This document shows positions 1 through 7,860 of a stretch of 10,701 nucleotides of DNA, piece by piece (positions within the stretch are counted from its first letter, which is position 1; each line of letters opens with the position of its first letter). Origin of the DNA: an uncultured Desulfobacteraceae bacterium (GTDB taxonomy: Bacteria > Desulfobacterota > Desulfobacteria > Desulfobacterales > UBA2174); assembly GCA_937982505.1 (NCBI GenBank), contig CALJLV010000064.1, positions 1 to 10,701 on the forward strand, written 5' to 3'. Position numbers and translations under genes: made by a program. A model generated the notes under the pieces. That model made no database searches and was not told the origin of the DNA. It saw only the letters and a program-made list of their open reading frames with translations.

Positions 1-70
1 GCCGGACGCGGCCGCCGCCCAGAGGACAGGGGTGCGGTTGGCCGAACGCTTACGATATCTGGACATAGTT

Positions 71-257
71 ATTCGAATAACTGCCCCGATTCGAGGGGAT
101 TGAGACAAAGCCCTTTCGAATTTCCACATGCTTGGCGTTTGATCCGATTCGAATAACTGCCCCGATTCGAGGGGATTGAGACGCATAGCTCCGATCAAGA
201 CACGTGGAACATGCCGTGTGGATTCGAATAACTGCCCCGATTCGAGGGGATTGAGAC
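71..257 (+). CRISPR. Short CRISPR array: three identical 36-nt repeats, two spacers
   Basis: Three copies of a 36-nt repeat lie at 71-106, 147-182 and 222-257, identical base for base. Each starts ATTCGAATAACTGCCCC and ends GGGGATTGAGAC. The spacers are 107-146 (40 nt) and 183-221 (39 nt) and share no sequence. A G precedes copies 2 and 3 but a T precedes copy 1, so the true repeat may be 37 nt with a changed first base in copy 1. The repeat contains the palindrome ATTCGAAT and a CCCC/GGGG pair flanking GATTCGA that could fold as a short hairpin. The 3' end ATTGAGAC resembles the 8-nt 5' handle (ATTGAAAC-like) of type I and type III crRNAs, so transcription is probably left to right; that is inference from family knowledge. 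No further repeat is seen in 1-70, which is only short flank (possible leader end). The array's right end abuts a CARF-type gene. Confidence 0.95.
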
Positions 258-264
258 TTTACCT

Positions 265-831
265 ATGGAAACCTGCGGGAACCTGATTTGCACGGTGGGG
301 ACCAGTCTGCTTTTCCCCAATCTGGAACACCTGGATCCAGAAACCCGGTTTCAGAAGCCGCTGCGGCCGGGGGATTTCCATGAAGCCGCCGATTACGCGA
401 CGGTTGCAGACCTGTTCACCGGATTTCCCCCGGAGCTTCGCCTGCTGGGTGCCGAGATCAACTCCATCGAGGCCATGGTCCGCAAGAAGTACTTGCCGGA
501 TGACCGATCCCGGTTGATTCTACTCGTGTCCGATACCGCCGACGGCAGGGCCATCGGGACCATCCTGCGGCGCTATTTCCTTCATCCGGACTGTCCCGTC
601 GGCTTTTGCGACTGCATTGTGGAAAAGTTCCTTGCAAGGGTTGGGAAGACAGGTAAGAGGACAGCCCCCGTGGAAAAGGGGAACGCGCCGCCGTGCCATC
701 AGTACGAACCAATCCGGCGGGCCGAAGAAAACCGGGCCGCTGTCGGCCCGCGGCCGAGAAGAGACCCCGCCGAACCTAGCGCTCGAGGCGCAAGATCAGG
801 TCGCCGCCCTGGGCCTCGGGGCTCGAAGTGA
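265..831 (+). CDS. CARF-type CRISPR-associated protein (Cas_APE2256-like), apparently truncated or frameshifted
   Basis: The first ~120 residues resemble the Cas_APE2256/Csx1-type CARF family, which binds cyclic oligoadenylate made by type III CRISPR complexes; some members degrade it (ring nucleases) and others gate an RNase. Visible motifs are LICTVGTSLL at residues 7-16, the first strand and ligand loop of the Rossmann-like CARF fold. NSIEAM follows at 66-71, and LILLVSDTADGRAIG at 84-98 is the second ligand-side loop. After about residue 121 (CIVEKF) the resemblance ends. Residues ~125-188 are rich in Arg, Pro and Gly and look like chance read-through, and the frame closes only inside the 3' end of tamB on the other strand. 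The protein has therefore lost the rest of its CARF fold and any effector domain. ATG at 265 fits the short N-terminus usual for the family, but no Shine-Dalgarno is visible; the last CRISPR repeat ends 7 bases upstream. Probably non-functional. The family call is from motif memory. Confidence 0.65.
   Translation: METCGNLICTVGTSLLFPNLEHLDPETRFQKPLRPGDFHEAADYATVADLFTGFPPELRLLGAEINSIEAMVRKKYLPDDRSRLILLVSDTADGRAIGTILRRYFLHPDCPVGFCDCIVEKFLARVGKTGKRTAPVEKGNAPPCHQYEPIRRAEENRAAVGPRPRRDPAEPSARGARSGRRPGPRGSK
725..750 (-). terminator. Intrinsic terminator after tamB
   Basis: Read on the minus strand, a 7-bp perfect GC stem CGGGCCG/CGGCCCG (arms 744-750 and 733-739) with a 4-nt loop is followed by G, TTTT, C, TT (732-725). 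It sits 25 bases beyond the tamB stop codon. An alternative longer-loop pairing of 717-725 with 743-751 also exists. On the plus strand the hairpin lacks a T-run, so it serves the tamAB transcript. Confidence 0.7.
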
Positions 832-3800
832 TTTCCAGGTCCAGGTAGCGGTTGATCTTGTACTCGGTGATGAATTTGCTCACCCCGTCGAAGATTCCCA
901 CCGCATAGCGCACCAGCAGGCGCGGATGCAGACGCTTGCCGATGGTCAACTGGGCGCCGTGCAGGCCGCTGTCGGTGTCCAGGCCCAGTTCGTCCAGACC
1001 GGCCACCAGGCCGATGTCCCGGGCGATGTCGTCGCCCTTCTTGACCCCCAGTCCGGCCAGAGCGTTGATGAGCATTTCGGCCTCGGTCTGGCTGGTCCCT
1101 TCGGAGAGGCGCCGGCCGGTGAGCAGGAGGCTCAGCGCGTCGCTTTCCGGCAGGGCCGGCGCGGCAAACACCTCGGTGCGCGGCGTGGCCAGGGTCCCCT
1201 CGATCTTCAGACCCGCCTGGTAGTTGCCCACGGTGCGGGTGGCGCGCACATCCAGGCCCGGGTCGGCCAGGGGCCCGTTGAAGGTCAGGCGGCCCTGGCT
1301 GATGCGCAGATCCTGGCCGTAGGCCACGTAGCGGCCCTTTCGCACCTCGACCTCGCCGAAAGCGGCCATGGGGGCGGTGTCGTCGCCGCGCAGGCGGATC
1401 TGGCCGCCCAGATCGGCGGAGAACCCCATCCCCTCCAGGCTGACTTTTTCGCCCAGGACGATTTCCACATCCGTGCGCACCCGGTAGGCCGGACCGGCCG
1501 CCGTTTCCCGGCCGGCGATGACCAGATCGGACGATTCGTTCACCGACCCCTCGGGCAGGGTCTTGATGCGGGCCTCCACCCGGGGCAGGATCACCCGGCC
1601 GCGGATTTCGGCGGTCTGGGCATCGGCCGTGACCCGCAGCGCCGGACTGGCATCCACCGTCAGTTCGCTGGTGCGCAGCAGCGGCAGGTCCTCGCCGTCC
1701 ACGGCCAGCTCCAGGCGCCAGGCGGGCAGCCGGTCCAGCGCCCCGCGGCCGGTGATCTGCACTTGGCCGCCGGTGGCACCGGCCAGGCGGCCCTCCAGGC
1801 TGAGGCCCCGGTCGGCATCGAGATCCACCCGCAGGGCGCCCTGGTGATAGGCCGCACCGGTCTGGGGCAGATTGAGGGATAGTTCGGCCACCCGGATGCG
1901 GCCGGCCAGGTGGGGCCGGTCCAGGGTTCCGGCCAGATCCAGATCCACCTCGGCCCGGCCGGCCAGATCCGAGATCTGGGGCACCAGGACGTTGAGCCAG
2001 GCCATGTCGGCAATCCGCGCCCGAACCTGACCCGAGACGGGCTGATCCCCGTCCAGGCGCGCGGCGATTTCGCCTTCCAGGGCCAGCGCCCCGGACAGAT
2101 CGGCCTGCAAACGGGCCGCCAGCCGCTGATCGCGCAGGCGGATGTCCACCCGGGTGTCCTGATAGGCCAGTTCCAGGGGGCCGTCGGCCACCCCGCGAAC
2201 GATGAGGCGATGGTCCGGCAGATCCAGGGTGGCCCGGGCCTCGAGGGCCTCGCCGATCCGGGCCGTGGCGTCCAGGGTCGCCGTTCCCGGCAGAACCAGG
2301 TCCGGCGGCAGCAGGGGGCGCAGCAGGACCAGGGGCAGGGTCGCCGCCAGGGCGGCCTCGAGCGGTTCTCCGGGCGGCCGCCGGGCCGAGAGGCAGATCC
2401 GGGCTTCTCCGGATTCCCGCTGCGCGGCCCTCTGGCCGCCGGCCCCGGGGGGCCGGGGGGCGGGGACCAGACAGATGTCTTCCAGCGCCAGATCTTGCGC
2501 CGCGGCCCGGATCTGCGCCGGTTCGGCCAGGCGCCAGTCCCCGGCCGGGGTCTGGTTCAGCGTCAGGCCGGTCAAGCGGCCCTGCCAGCGGTTCCCCTCC
2601 AGGGCGCCCTGAAGATCCAGATCCAGGCGGCCCAGATCCGAGCGGGCCGCCAGGGTGAGCCGGTGGTCGGCCAGACGGCCGCGGATGGCGGCGCCGGCCG
2701 TGTCCACCCGGTGGCCCGCCAGCGCCAGCCCCGTCAACGAGGCCTCCACGGCCAGCCGGTTCGTATCGGCTTCGGCCTCCAGGTCGATGCGCTCCAGGGT
2801 CAGGGTTTCGACGGCCAATCGGCGCCCCTCGAGGCGGGCTTGCAGGTCCGGGGCCGCCAGGGTGCCGCCCAGACGGCCCTGGCCCCGCAGACGGCCGGCC
2901 GGATTCAGCCCCAGTTCCGGGGCCAGGGGGAGGCGGGAGAGATCCGGCAGGTCGAATCGAAACTGCAGATCGAAGGGCGGGGTCACCGCTCCGGCCACAT
3001 GGACCTGACTGGCTCCCAGGGTCACATCGGCGGGTTCCAGGTGGACCCGTTGCCCCTCGATGCGGGCCTTGAGGGCTCCGGCCAGGGGTTGGCCGGCCAC
3101 TTCGCCGCGCAGATTGTGCAGGGAGGCCGTGGCCCGGGGGACCCCTTCGTGCCAGGTGCCGCTGGAGGTCAGATCCAGCCCGATCCGTCCCGGCACCAGC
3201 GGCGCGATGCCCAGGGCTTCCAGGCGGCTCGGATCGGCCTGGTCCAGGGAGAGCCGGCCCTGCCAGCCGACGCCCCGGGCGTCCCACCGCAGATCGGCCT
3301 CGCCGGCCAGGCGGGCATCGAGAACCCGGCCGGCCAGATCACGGATTTGCAGGCTGTCCAGGTCGCCGGCGGCGGCCAGGCCCACGGTCTCGAAGGGGAT
3401 TCCGGCCACCATCCCGGTCAGATCCGCCAGGCGGGTCTCGTGGGTCAGGTGCCCCCCGGCGTCGATCCGTCCCCGGGAACTCAGGCCGAACCCCACCCGG
3501 CCGGCCGCGGCAGGGTCCCAGTGGCCCGGATCCAGGTCCGCGGCGCGCACCTCGACGCGCCAGCCCAAATCGTCGCGCCAGTCGATTTCCCCCCGGGCCG
3601 CCAGGCGTCCGGCCAGCAGGTTCACGGCCAGATCGTGGATCTTGGCGTGGTGCTCGTCGCCGCCGGCATGGAGCGCCAGATCGGTGAGGGTGATCCCGGC
3701 GATTTCGGCCCGGCCCCGGGTCAGGCGGGTGTCGTGGGCCAGGCCCCCCCGGGGCGAGAGGCGGCCCCGGGTCTCGAGGCGGAAGCCGACCGGACCGGTG

Positions 3801-4729
3801 GCGGCCTCGAACCAAGGTCCCGGCACCAGTCGATCTCCGTCCAGGGTCGCCGTCCAGTCCACCCCATCGCGCCAGTCCACCTCGCCGCTGATCTCCAGGC
3901 GCCCCTCGAGCAAGGCGGCGGTCAGCCTTTCGATGCGCGCCGCGGTAAATCCGTGTTCCAGGGCCAGTTCCACGCTGGCATCCGGGGTGCCGCGGCCCAG
4001 CCACTCGAGCCGGCCGGTGGTGCGCAGCCATTCCATGCCCCCCGCGCTGGCCAGGGCCCAGGTCAGGTCGCCCTGGGCCAGGTTCAGCGCGCCGTCCAGG
4101 CGCAGGTCGAGATGGTGGGGCGCGGCGGTTTCCAGGGCGGCCCGGGCCTCCAGGCGCAGGGCCACCGGGGCTTCCAGGGACAGGGTCAGGCGGTTTACGA
4201 CGATCCGGGAGCGCTCCAGCCTCAGGGCCGCGTCCAGGCGGGTCAGATGAACGGGGTCGGCGGCCGGATCGGTCCGCAGGCGAAGCTCCTCCAGGCGCAG
4301 GGCATCGACCCGGACCTCCAGGGGCAGGCGGGGGATCAGGGCCTCCATGCGCGGCGCGGCGGCGGTCTCGGCGGCCGGCGCGGGGGGAACCTGGACCTCG
4401 GTCCCCGCCGCTTCGATCCAGCGCAGGTGCAGCCGGCCCCGCAGCAGGGCGGGCCAGGCCAGGGACAGGCGGGCCTGCTCCACCCGGACCCGGGCGCCGG
4501 CCGGGTCCGCGTAGCGGATCTCCTCCAGGACAACCCCCTGCCAGAGGGTGCCCTGAATCCGATCCACCGTCAGATATGGCACCCGGGCCAAGGCCTTTGC
4601 CAGGGCCAGGCGGGTCCCCTCCGGAGTGCCGGCCACCCCGGCCAGCAGGCCCGCCACCAGCAGGGCGGCCAGGAGGGTTCCGGCCGCCAGCCAGCCCAGC
4701 ACGCGGCCGTATCGGCGGTCTGGGCCCAT
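776..4729 (-). CDS. tamB: TamB: periplasm-spanning translocation and assembly module protein
   Basis: TamB is an inner-membrane-anchored beta-helical protein that spans the periplasm and partners with TamA. It is implicated in assembling outer-membrane proteins and in moving phospholipid to the outer membrane. This copy has 1317 residues, normal for the family. An N-terminal anchor lies at about residues 10-33 (VLGWLAAGTLLAALLVAGLL core), followed by the typical early segment (IQGTLWQGVVLEEIRY). Next come long runs of short hydrophobic beta-strand repeats (DLRLDGALNL-type), a central stretch with paired ICL motifs, and the conserved C-terminal TamB/DUF490 region (residues ~1226-1317) with LGLDTDSG, LTIGKRL and VRYAVGIFDG. 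The end LRLER is typical. The ATG overlaps the tamA stop by one base (TGATG), implying translational coupling. Composition is very GC-rich, which opens several long meaningless frames on both strands. Identity is secure from the C-terminus and from the neighbour. Confidence 0.95.
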   Translation of the reverse strand: MGPDRRYGRVLGWLAAGTLLAALLVAGLLAGVAGTPEGTRLALAKALARVPYLTVDRIQGTLWQGVVLEEIRYADPAGARVRVEQARLSLAWPALLRGRLHLRWIEAAGTEVQVPPAPAAETAAAPRMEALIPRLPLEVRVDALRLEELRLRTDPAADPVHLTRLDAALRLERSRIVVNRLTLSLEAPVALRLEARAALETAAPHHLDLRLDGALNLAQGDLTWALASAGGMEWLRTTGRLEWLGRGTPDASVELALEHGFTAARIERLTAALLEGRLEISGEVDWRDGVDWTATLDGDRLVPGPWFEAATGPVGFRLETRGRLSPRGGLAHDTRLTRGRAEIAGITLTDLALHAGGDEHHAKIHDLAVNLLAGRLAARGEIDWRDDLGWRVEVRAADLDPGHWDPAAAGRVGFGLSSRGRIDAGGHLTHETRLADLTGMVAGIPFETVGLAAAGDLDSLQIRDLAGRVLDARLAGEADLRWDARGVGWQGRLSLDQADPSRLEALGIAPLVPGRIGLDLTSSGTWHEGVPRATASLHNLRGEVAGQPLAGALKARIEGQRVHLEPADVTLGASQVHVAGAVTPPFDLQFRFDLPDLSRLPLAPELGLNPAGRLRGQGRLGGTLAAPDLQARLEGRRLAVETLTLERIDLEAEADTNRLAVEASLTGLALAGHRVDTAGAAIRGRLADHRLTLAARSDLGRLDLDLQGALEGNRWQGRLTGLTLNQTPAGDWRLAEPAQIRAAAQDLALEDICLVPAPRPPGAGGQRAAQRESGEARICLSARRPPGEPLEAALAATLPLVLLRPLLPPDLVLPGTATLDATARIGEALEARATLDLPDHRLIVRGVADGPLELAYQDTRVDIRLRDQRLAARLQADLSGALALEGEIAARLDGDQPVSGQVRARIADMAWLNVLVPQISDLAGRAEVDLDLAGTLDRPHLAGRIRVAELSLNLPQTGAAYHQGALRVDLDADRGLSLEGRLAGATGGQVQITGRGALDRLPAWRLELAVDGEDLPLLRTSELTVDASPALRVTADAQTAEIRGRVILPRVEARIKTLPEGSVNESSDLVIAGRETAAGPAYRVRTDVEIVLGEKVSLEGMGFSADLGGQIRLRGDDTAPMAAFGEVEVRKGRYVAYGQDLRISQGRLTFNGPLADPGLDVRATRTVGNYQAGLKIEGTLATPRTEVFAAPALPESDALSLLLTGRRLSEGTSQTEAEMLINALAGLGVKKGDDIARDIGLVAGLDELGLDTDSGLHGAQLTIGKRLHPRLLVRYAVGIFDGVSKFITEYKINRYLDLEITSSPEAQGGDLILRLER

Positions 4730-6522
4730 CAGAAGTCGGCTCCGATGCCGATGTGCAGGCGCGGCGAGGCGCCGTCCGGATCCAGGGGCTGGGCAAGGTC
4801 CAGGCGCACCATGCCGATGGGCGAGCGCCAGCGCAAACCGATGCCGACCCCGGTCTTGAGGTCCATCTCGGTGCGGTGGTCATAGGCGTTGCCGCTGTCC
4901 ACGAAAAGGGCGCCGAACCAGTCCTCGGCGTAGACCGGGTGCATGGCCTCGACGCTCACCGTGGTCAGGTAGCGGCCCCCGATGGTCTGGCCCCGGTCGT
5001 TCGCGGGGGCCAGGCTTTCGTAGCCGTAGCCGCGCACCGAGTTGTCCCCGCCGGCGAAAAAGCGCAGGGATTTGGGCAGGCGCGGGTACTGGTCGGCGGC
5101 GGTGGCCCCCAGCTCGGCCCGGGCCTGGAGGATGAAGCCCCGCCAGGGGCGTGAGGCCATGGCCCTCAGCTTGCCCTGAATCAGGGAGGTGGCGCTGAGC
5201 AGGGGCTCGGCCGCGCCCCGCAGAATCAGGTCCAGGGAATGGCCCCGGGTGGGAAAGAGGGGGTCGTCCAGCACGCGGCGTCCGAGCTTGAGGCCCCCCA
5301 GGAGAAAACCGTCGCCCTGGGCCGGTTCCCGGCCGTAGCGGGTCCGTTCGTAAAGATACTCGGTGAAGAGCGAGCGGGTCCAGCCGGCGCGCAGCTCGGT
5401 CCACTGGACGCCCAGGGTGCCGGACTGGCTGACGATGGCGTTGTTGTCCTCGCGATTGGCCCGGGCGTAGACATCCAGGCTGTCGGTCAACGGTCGTGCC
5501 AGGGGGATCGCATAAACGCTTTCCAGGGTCTGCTGGCGCTGGGCCGCGGCGATGCCGGCGTGCCACTTGTGGCCCCTGGCGCTGACGCGGCGGCGCTGCA
5601 CCTCGGCCCGCACCCGCGGCCCGGTGTCGGTGCCGTACCCCAGGCGCAACTCGTAGCCGGTTCGCGGCCGAGGGGTCAGCAGCAGGTTGATGGGCACGGC
5701 GCCGCTGTCCCGGGCCTCCAGATCCGGGCGCACCCGCACGTCGGCGAAGTAGCCGCTGGCGCTCAGACTGGCGCCGATCTGGGCCAGCCGGTCGCTGGTG
5801 TAGGGGTCTCCGGGAGCGGCGGGCAGGAGTCGGTCGAAGAAGTCCGGATCCAGGATGTCCTGCTCGGCCTTGAGGGCGCCGAAGCGGTAGCGGGGACCGG
5901 ACCCCATCTCCAGTTCGACGCGGGCGATGCCGGCGGCGGGGTCCACCCACAGGCGGCGCCGGGAAAAAGCGGCATCCAGATAGCCGCTGGAACGGGCCAG
6001 GTTGATGAGCCCGTCGCGGGTCTCGTCGTAGCGCCCCTGGTGGAGGGTCTGGCCGACTTCCAGGGGCAGGGCCTCCAGAAAGCGGCGTGCCCCGGGATCT
6101 TCCTGGAAGGGGCCCCGGATCTGGACATCGACCCGATCAAGGACCGTGGCCGGACCCGGATCGATGGTCAGGACCGGCTGGCGGCACTCGCCGTCCGGAA
6201 TGATGCGCGTTTCGATGGCGGGGTTGAAATGACCGAGGGCCCGCAGGGCCGACGCGGCGCGATCGCGGGCCTGGCGCAGATAGGCGCGCAGGCGGACCCG
6301 CGGGGCGTCGCAGGCAAGGCGGATCTCGGGTATCATGGCCCGGACGTTGGCCTCCAGGGCCGGATGGTCGTGCAGCCCCTCGATGATCAGCCGGGCCGCG
6401 GGCGCCGGTTGATCCGCGGCGGCGGATGCCGGAGCGGTTCCGGCCGGCGGCGCCAGGAGCAGCCACAGCAGGATCCATGCCCGGATTTTCCTGAAGCCGA
6501 AGGTGTCTGTCAAACGCCGCAT
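4729..6522 (-). CDS. tamA: TamA: outer-membrane Omp85-family assembly protein
   Basis: This is the outer-membrane partner of TamB, an Omp85/BamA-family 16-stranded barrel with periplasmic POTRA domains. The chosen start gives 597 residues. Residues 1-36 form a signal peptide (Arg-rich start, hydrophobic WILLWLLLAPPAG, then ASAAA). POTRA domains lie at about 44-121, 122-204 and 205-284, and the barrel at 288-597. Cys71 and Cys113 in the first POTRA region match a pair common in TamA. The Omp85 loop-6 motif VRGY is at residues 496-499 within FAGGDNSVRGYGYES, and the chain ends in Phe as outer-membrane barrels do. The ATG at 6522 has AGGGA four bases upstream. A longer reading from TTG at 6573 would put 17 polar residues before the signal peptide and is less likely. 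It forms an operon with tamB; their stop and start overlap. Confidence 0.95.
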   Translation of the reverse strand: MRRLTDTFGFRKIRAWILLWLLLAPPAGTAPASAAADQPAPAARLIIEGLHDHPALEANVRAMIPEIRLACDAPRVRLRAYLRQARDRAASALRALGHFNPAIETRIIPDGECRQPVLTIDPGPATVLDRVDVQIRGPFQEDPGARRFLEALPLEVGQTLHQGRYDETRDGLINLARSSGYLDAAFSRRRLWVDPAAGIARVELEMGSGPRYRFGALKAEQDILDPDFFDRLLPAAPGDPYTSDRLAQIGASLSASGYFADVRVRPDLEARDSGAVPINLLLTPRPRTGYELRLGYGTDTGPRVRAEVQRRRVSARGHKWHAGIAAAQRQQTLESVYAIPLARPLTDSLDVYARANREDNNAIVSQSGTLGVQWTELRAGWTRSLFTEYLYERTRYGREPAQGDGFLLGGLKLGRRVLDDPLFPTRGHSLDLILRGAAEPLLSATSLIQGKLRAMASRPWRGFILQARAELGATAADQYPRLPKSLRFFAGGDNSVRGYGYESLAPANDRGQTIGGRYLTTVSVEAMHPVYAEDWFGALFVDSGNAYDHRTEMDLKTGVGIGLRWRSPIGMVRLDLAQPLDPDGASPRLHIGIGADF

Positions 6523-6753
6523 AAGTTCCCTGGTCCGCGGTTCGGCCCTCCCGTGGCCGGTCCGTGAGGGCAAGGGGCGGTTTGCATGCCCGTGCCGGGA
6601 CCGACTCTATACGCATTGCCACAAGGATTCAAACCCTGAATCGCCCGGGGCGGGTGGCCCCCGTCGCCGCCGTCCCGTGCGCGGCGCGCCGGAAAGAGCG
6701 GGGGACCGCGGATTCAAGGGGCCGGCCCAGCGCTCCGTGCGCCTGAAAGGCTC

Positions 6754-6781
6754 TTGACAGGCCTTGAATTGCCGTCACAAT
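6754..6781 (+). promoter_or_regulatory. Candidate sigma-70 promoter of the diguanylate cyclase gene
   Basis: An exact TTGACA -35 box (6754-6759) is followed after 16 bp by CACAAT (6776-6781; four of six to consensus). It would start RNA near 6788 and leave a leader of roughly 84 nt before the start codon at 6872. The match stands out in a GC-rich background. It is prediction only. Confidence 0.5.
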
Positions 6782-6871
6782 GGTGCGGACATTCTGGAGT
6801 TCCGCGGGGGACGGGAAGGGCGCGGCCGGTTTTCACCCCGGGACGTCAACATCGATTCAGGGGGAAAGGGG

Positions 6872-7825
6872 ATGAACGTGGAACCGCTCCCAGGGGAGGA
6901 AGCCCTGGCCTATCTGATGGCCCATGCGCCGGTGCTTTTTTTCAGGCTTTCGCCCGAGGGGCGCGTGATGGAGGCCAACGCCTACGCGCGGCACGTCGTC
7001 GGGGGCGAGCTGGCCGGCAAGGACTTCAGCGCGCTGCTGGTACACTTCACGAAGGGCCTCGAGGCGGCCGGCCTGGCCCCGGATCCGCCCCAGGGCCGGC
7101 TGCTCAATGTCCAGACCGCTTCCGGGCTTCCCCAGAGCTACTACTTTCACTTCCGGAAAACGGCCGGCGGCCTTCTGGCCTTCGGCCGCCTGGACCTCGA
7201 TGAAATCGAGAAGATGCGCCGGGAGGTTCTGGCGCTCAACCAGGACCTGAACCTCGTGACCCGCCAGCTTCACCAGAAGAACGCCGGCCTCCAGCGCCTC
7301 AATCAGGAACTGCAGGCCGCCAATGAAAAGATCCTCCATCTGACCCGGACCGATCCGCTCACCGAGCTGGCCAACCGGCGCCATTTCGACGAACGCATCG
7401 CCGAGCTGGTCTCTTTGTCCCTGCGCCGGTCCCAGCCCCTGTCTTTGATCATGACCGACATCGACCGGTTCAAGACCGTCAACGACACCTTCGGCCACGA
7501 GGCCGGGGACCGGGTTCTGGCGGGCTATGCGCGCCTGATGACGCAGCACACCCGGGCCGAGGATCTGGTGGCCCGCTTCGGAGGCGAGGAATTCATCCTG
7601 CTGCTGCCCCTGACCGATCGGCACCAGGCCCACGCCCTGGCCGAACGCATCCGCGAGGCTCTGGCCGGGATGGATTTTCTCGCCAACGGGCATCGGGTCA
7701 CGGCCAGCTTCGGGATCAGCCAGCTTCGGCCCGCTGAGGGCATCGCCGACTTTGTGCGGCGCGCCGACGCCGCGCTCTACGAGGCCAAGGCGGCGGGGCG
7801 CAACCGGACGGTGATCGCCCCCTGA
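6872..7825 (+). CDS. PAS-GGDEF diguanylate cyclase
   Basis: This protein makes cyclic di-GMP from two GTP, the second messenger for sessile growth and surface structures. It has 317 residues. The N-terminal ~110 form a PAS-like sensor (APVLFFRLSPEGRVMEANAY, then AGKDFSALL), followed by a coiled-coil-like linker at ~112-152 (LNQDLNLVTRQLHQKNAGLQ). The GGDEF domain runs from about 155 (DPLTELANRRHF) to the end (ADAALYEAKAAGRNR). The catalytic motif is intact as GGEEF at 237-241. RAED at 228-231, five residues before it, is the RxxD product-inhibition site. No transmembrane segment is seen, so it is probably cytosolic, with the PAS domain sensing an unknown ligand or redox state. The ATG at 6872 directly follows a purine-rich GGGGGAAAGGGG Shine-Dalgarno; the frame is open from TTG at 6764, but that start is unsupported. 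It is transcribed away from tamAB. Confidence 0.93.
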   Translation: MNVEPLPGEEALAYLMAHAPVLFFRLSPEGRVMEANAYARHVVGGELAGKDFSALLVHFTKGLEAAGLAPDPPQGRLLNVQTASGLPQSYYFHFRKTAGGLLAFGRLDLDEIEKMRREVLALNQDLNLVTRQLHQKNAGLQRLNQELQAANEKILHLTRTDPLTELANRRHFDERIAELVSLSLRRSQPLSLIMTDIDRFKTVNDTFGHEAGDRVLAGYARLMTQHTRAEDLVARFGGEEFILLLPLTDRHQAHALAERIREALAGMDFLANGHRVTASFGISQLRPAEGIADFVRRADAALYEAKAAGRNRTVIAP

Positions 7826-7860
7826 GCCGAGTCCGGCGCGGCCCATGAAAGGGATGGGAA

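Noticed and set aside
1..70. A further degenerate CRISPR repeat or spacer at the left edge
   Set aside because: No sequence there resembles the repeat at the expected ~75-nt period; only flank is visible.
617..1882. A plus-strand frame of 421 codons that could be a frameshifted continuation of the CARF gene
   Set aside because: Only its first few codons could plausibly continue the family. Nearly all of it is antisense to tamB.
699..3287. An 862-codon minus-strand frame in another register of tamB
   Set aside because: Pro/Gly/Arg-rich, no motifs, same strand as tamB in a shifted frame; tamB itself has clear family features throughout.
1910..4885. A 991-codon open frame on the plus strand opposite tamB
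   Set aside because: It lies wholly antisense to tamB and the end of tamA, is made of low-complexity Gln/Gly/Ala/Pro sequence and has no family motif. Long antisense frames are expected where GC-rich third positions suppress stop codons.
4880..5950. A 356-codon minus-strand frame inside tamA
   Set aside because: Shifted-frame shadow of tamA, Arg/Pro-rich with no recognisable domain.
6523..6573. TTG start of tamA adding 17 residues
   Set aside because: It would place polar residues before the signal peptide; the ATG at 6522 has a better ribosome site.
6764..6871. TTG start of the diguanylate cyclase adding 36 residues
   Set aside because: It falls inside the predicted promoter, and the ATG at 6872 has a strong Shine-Dalgarno.
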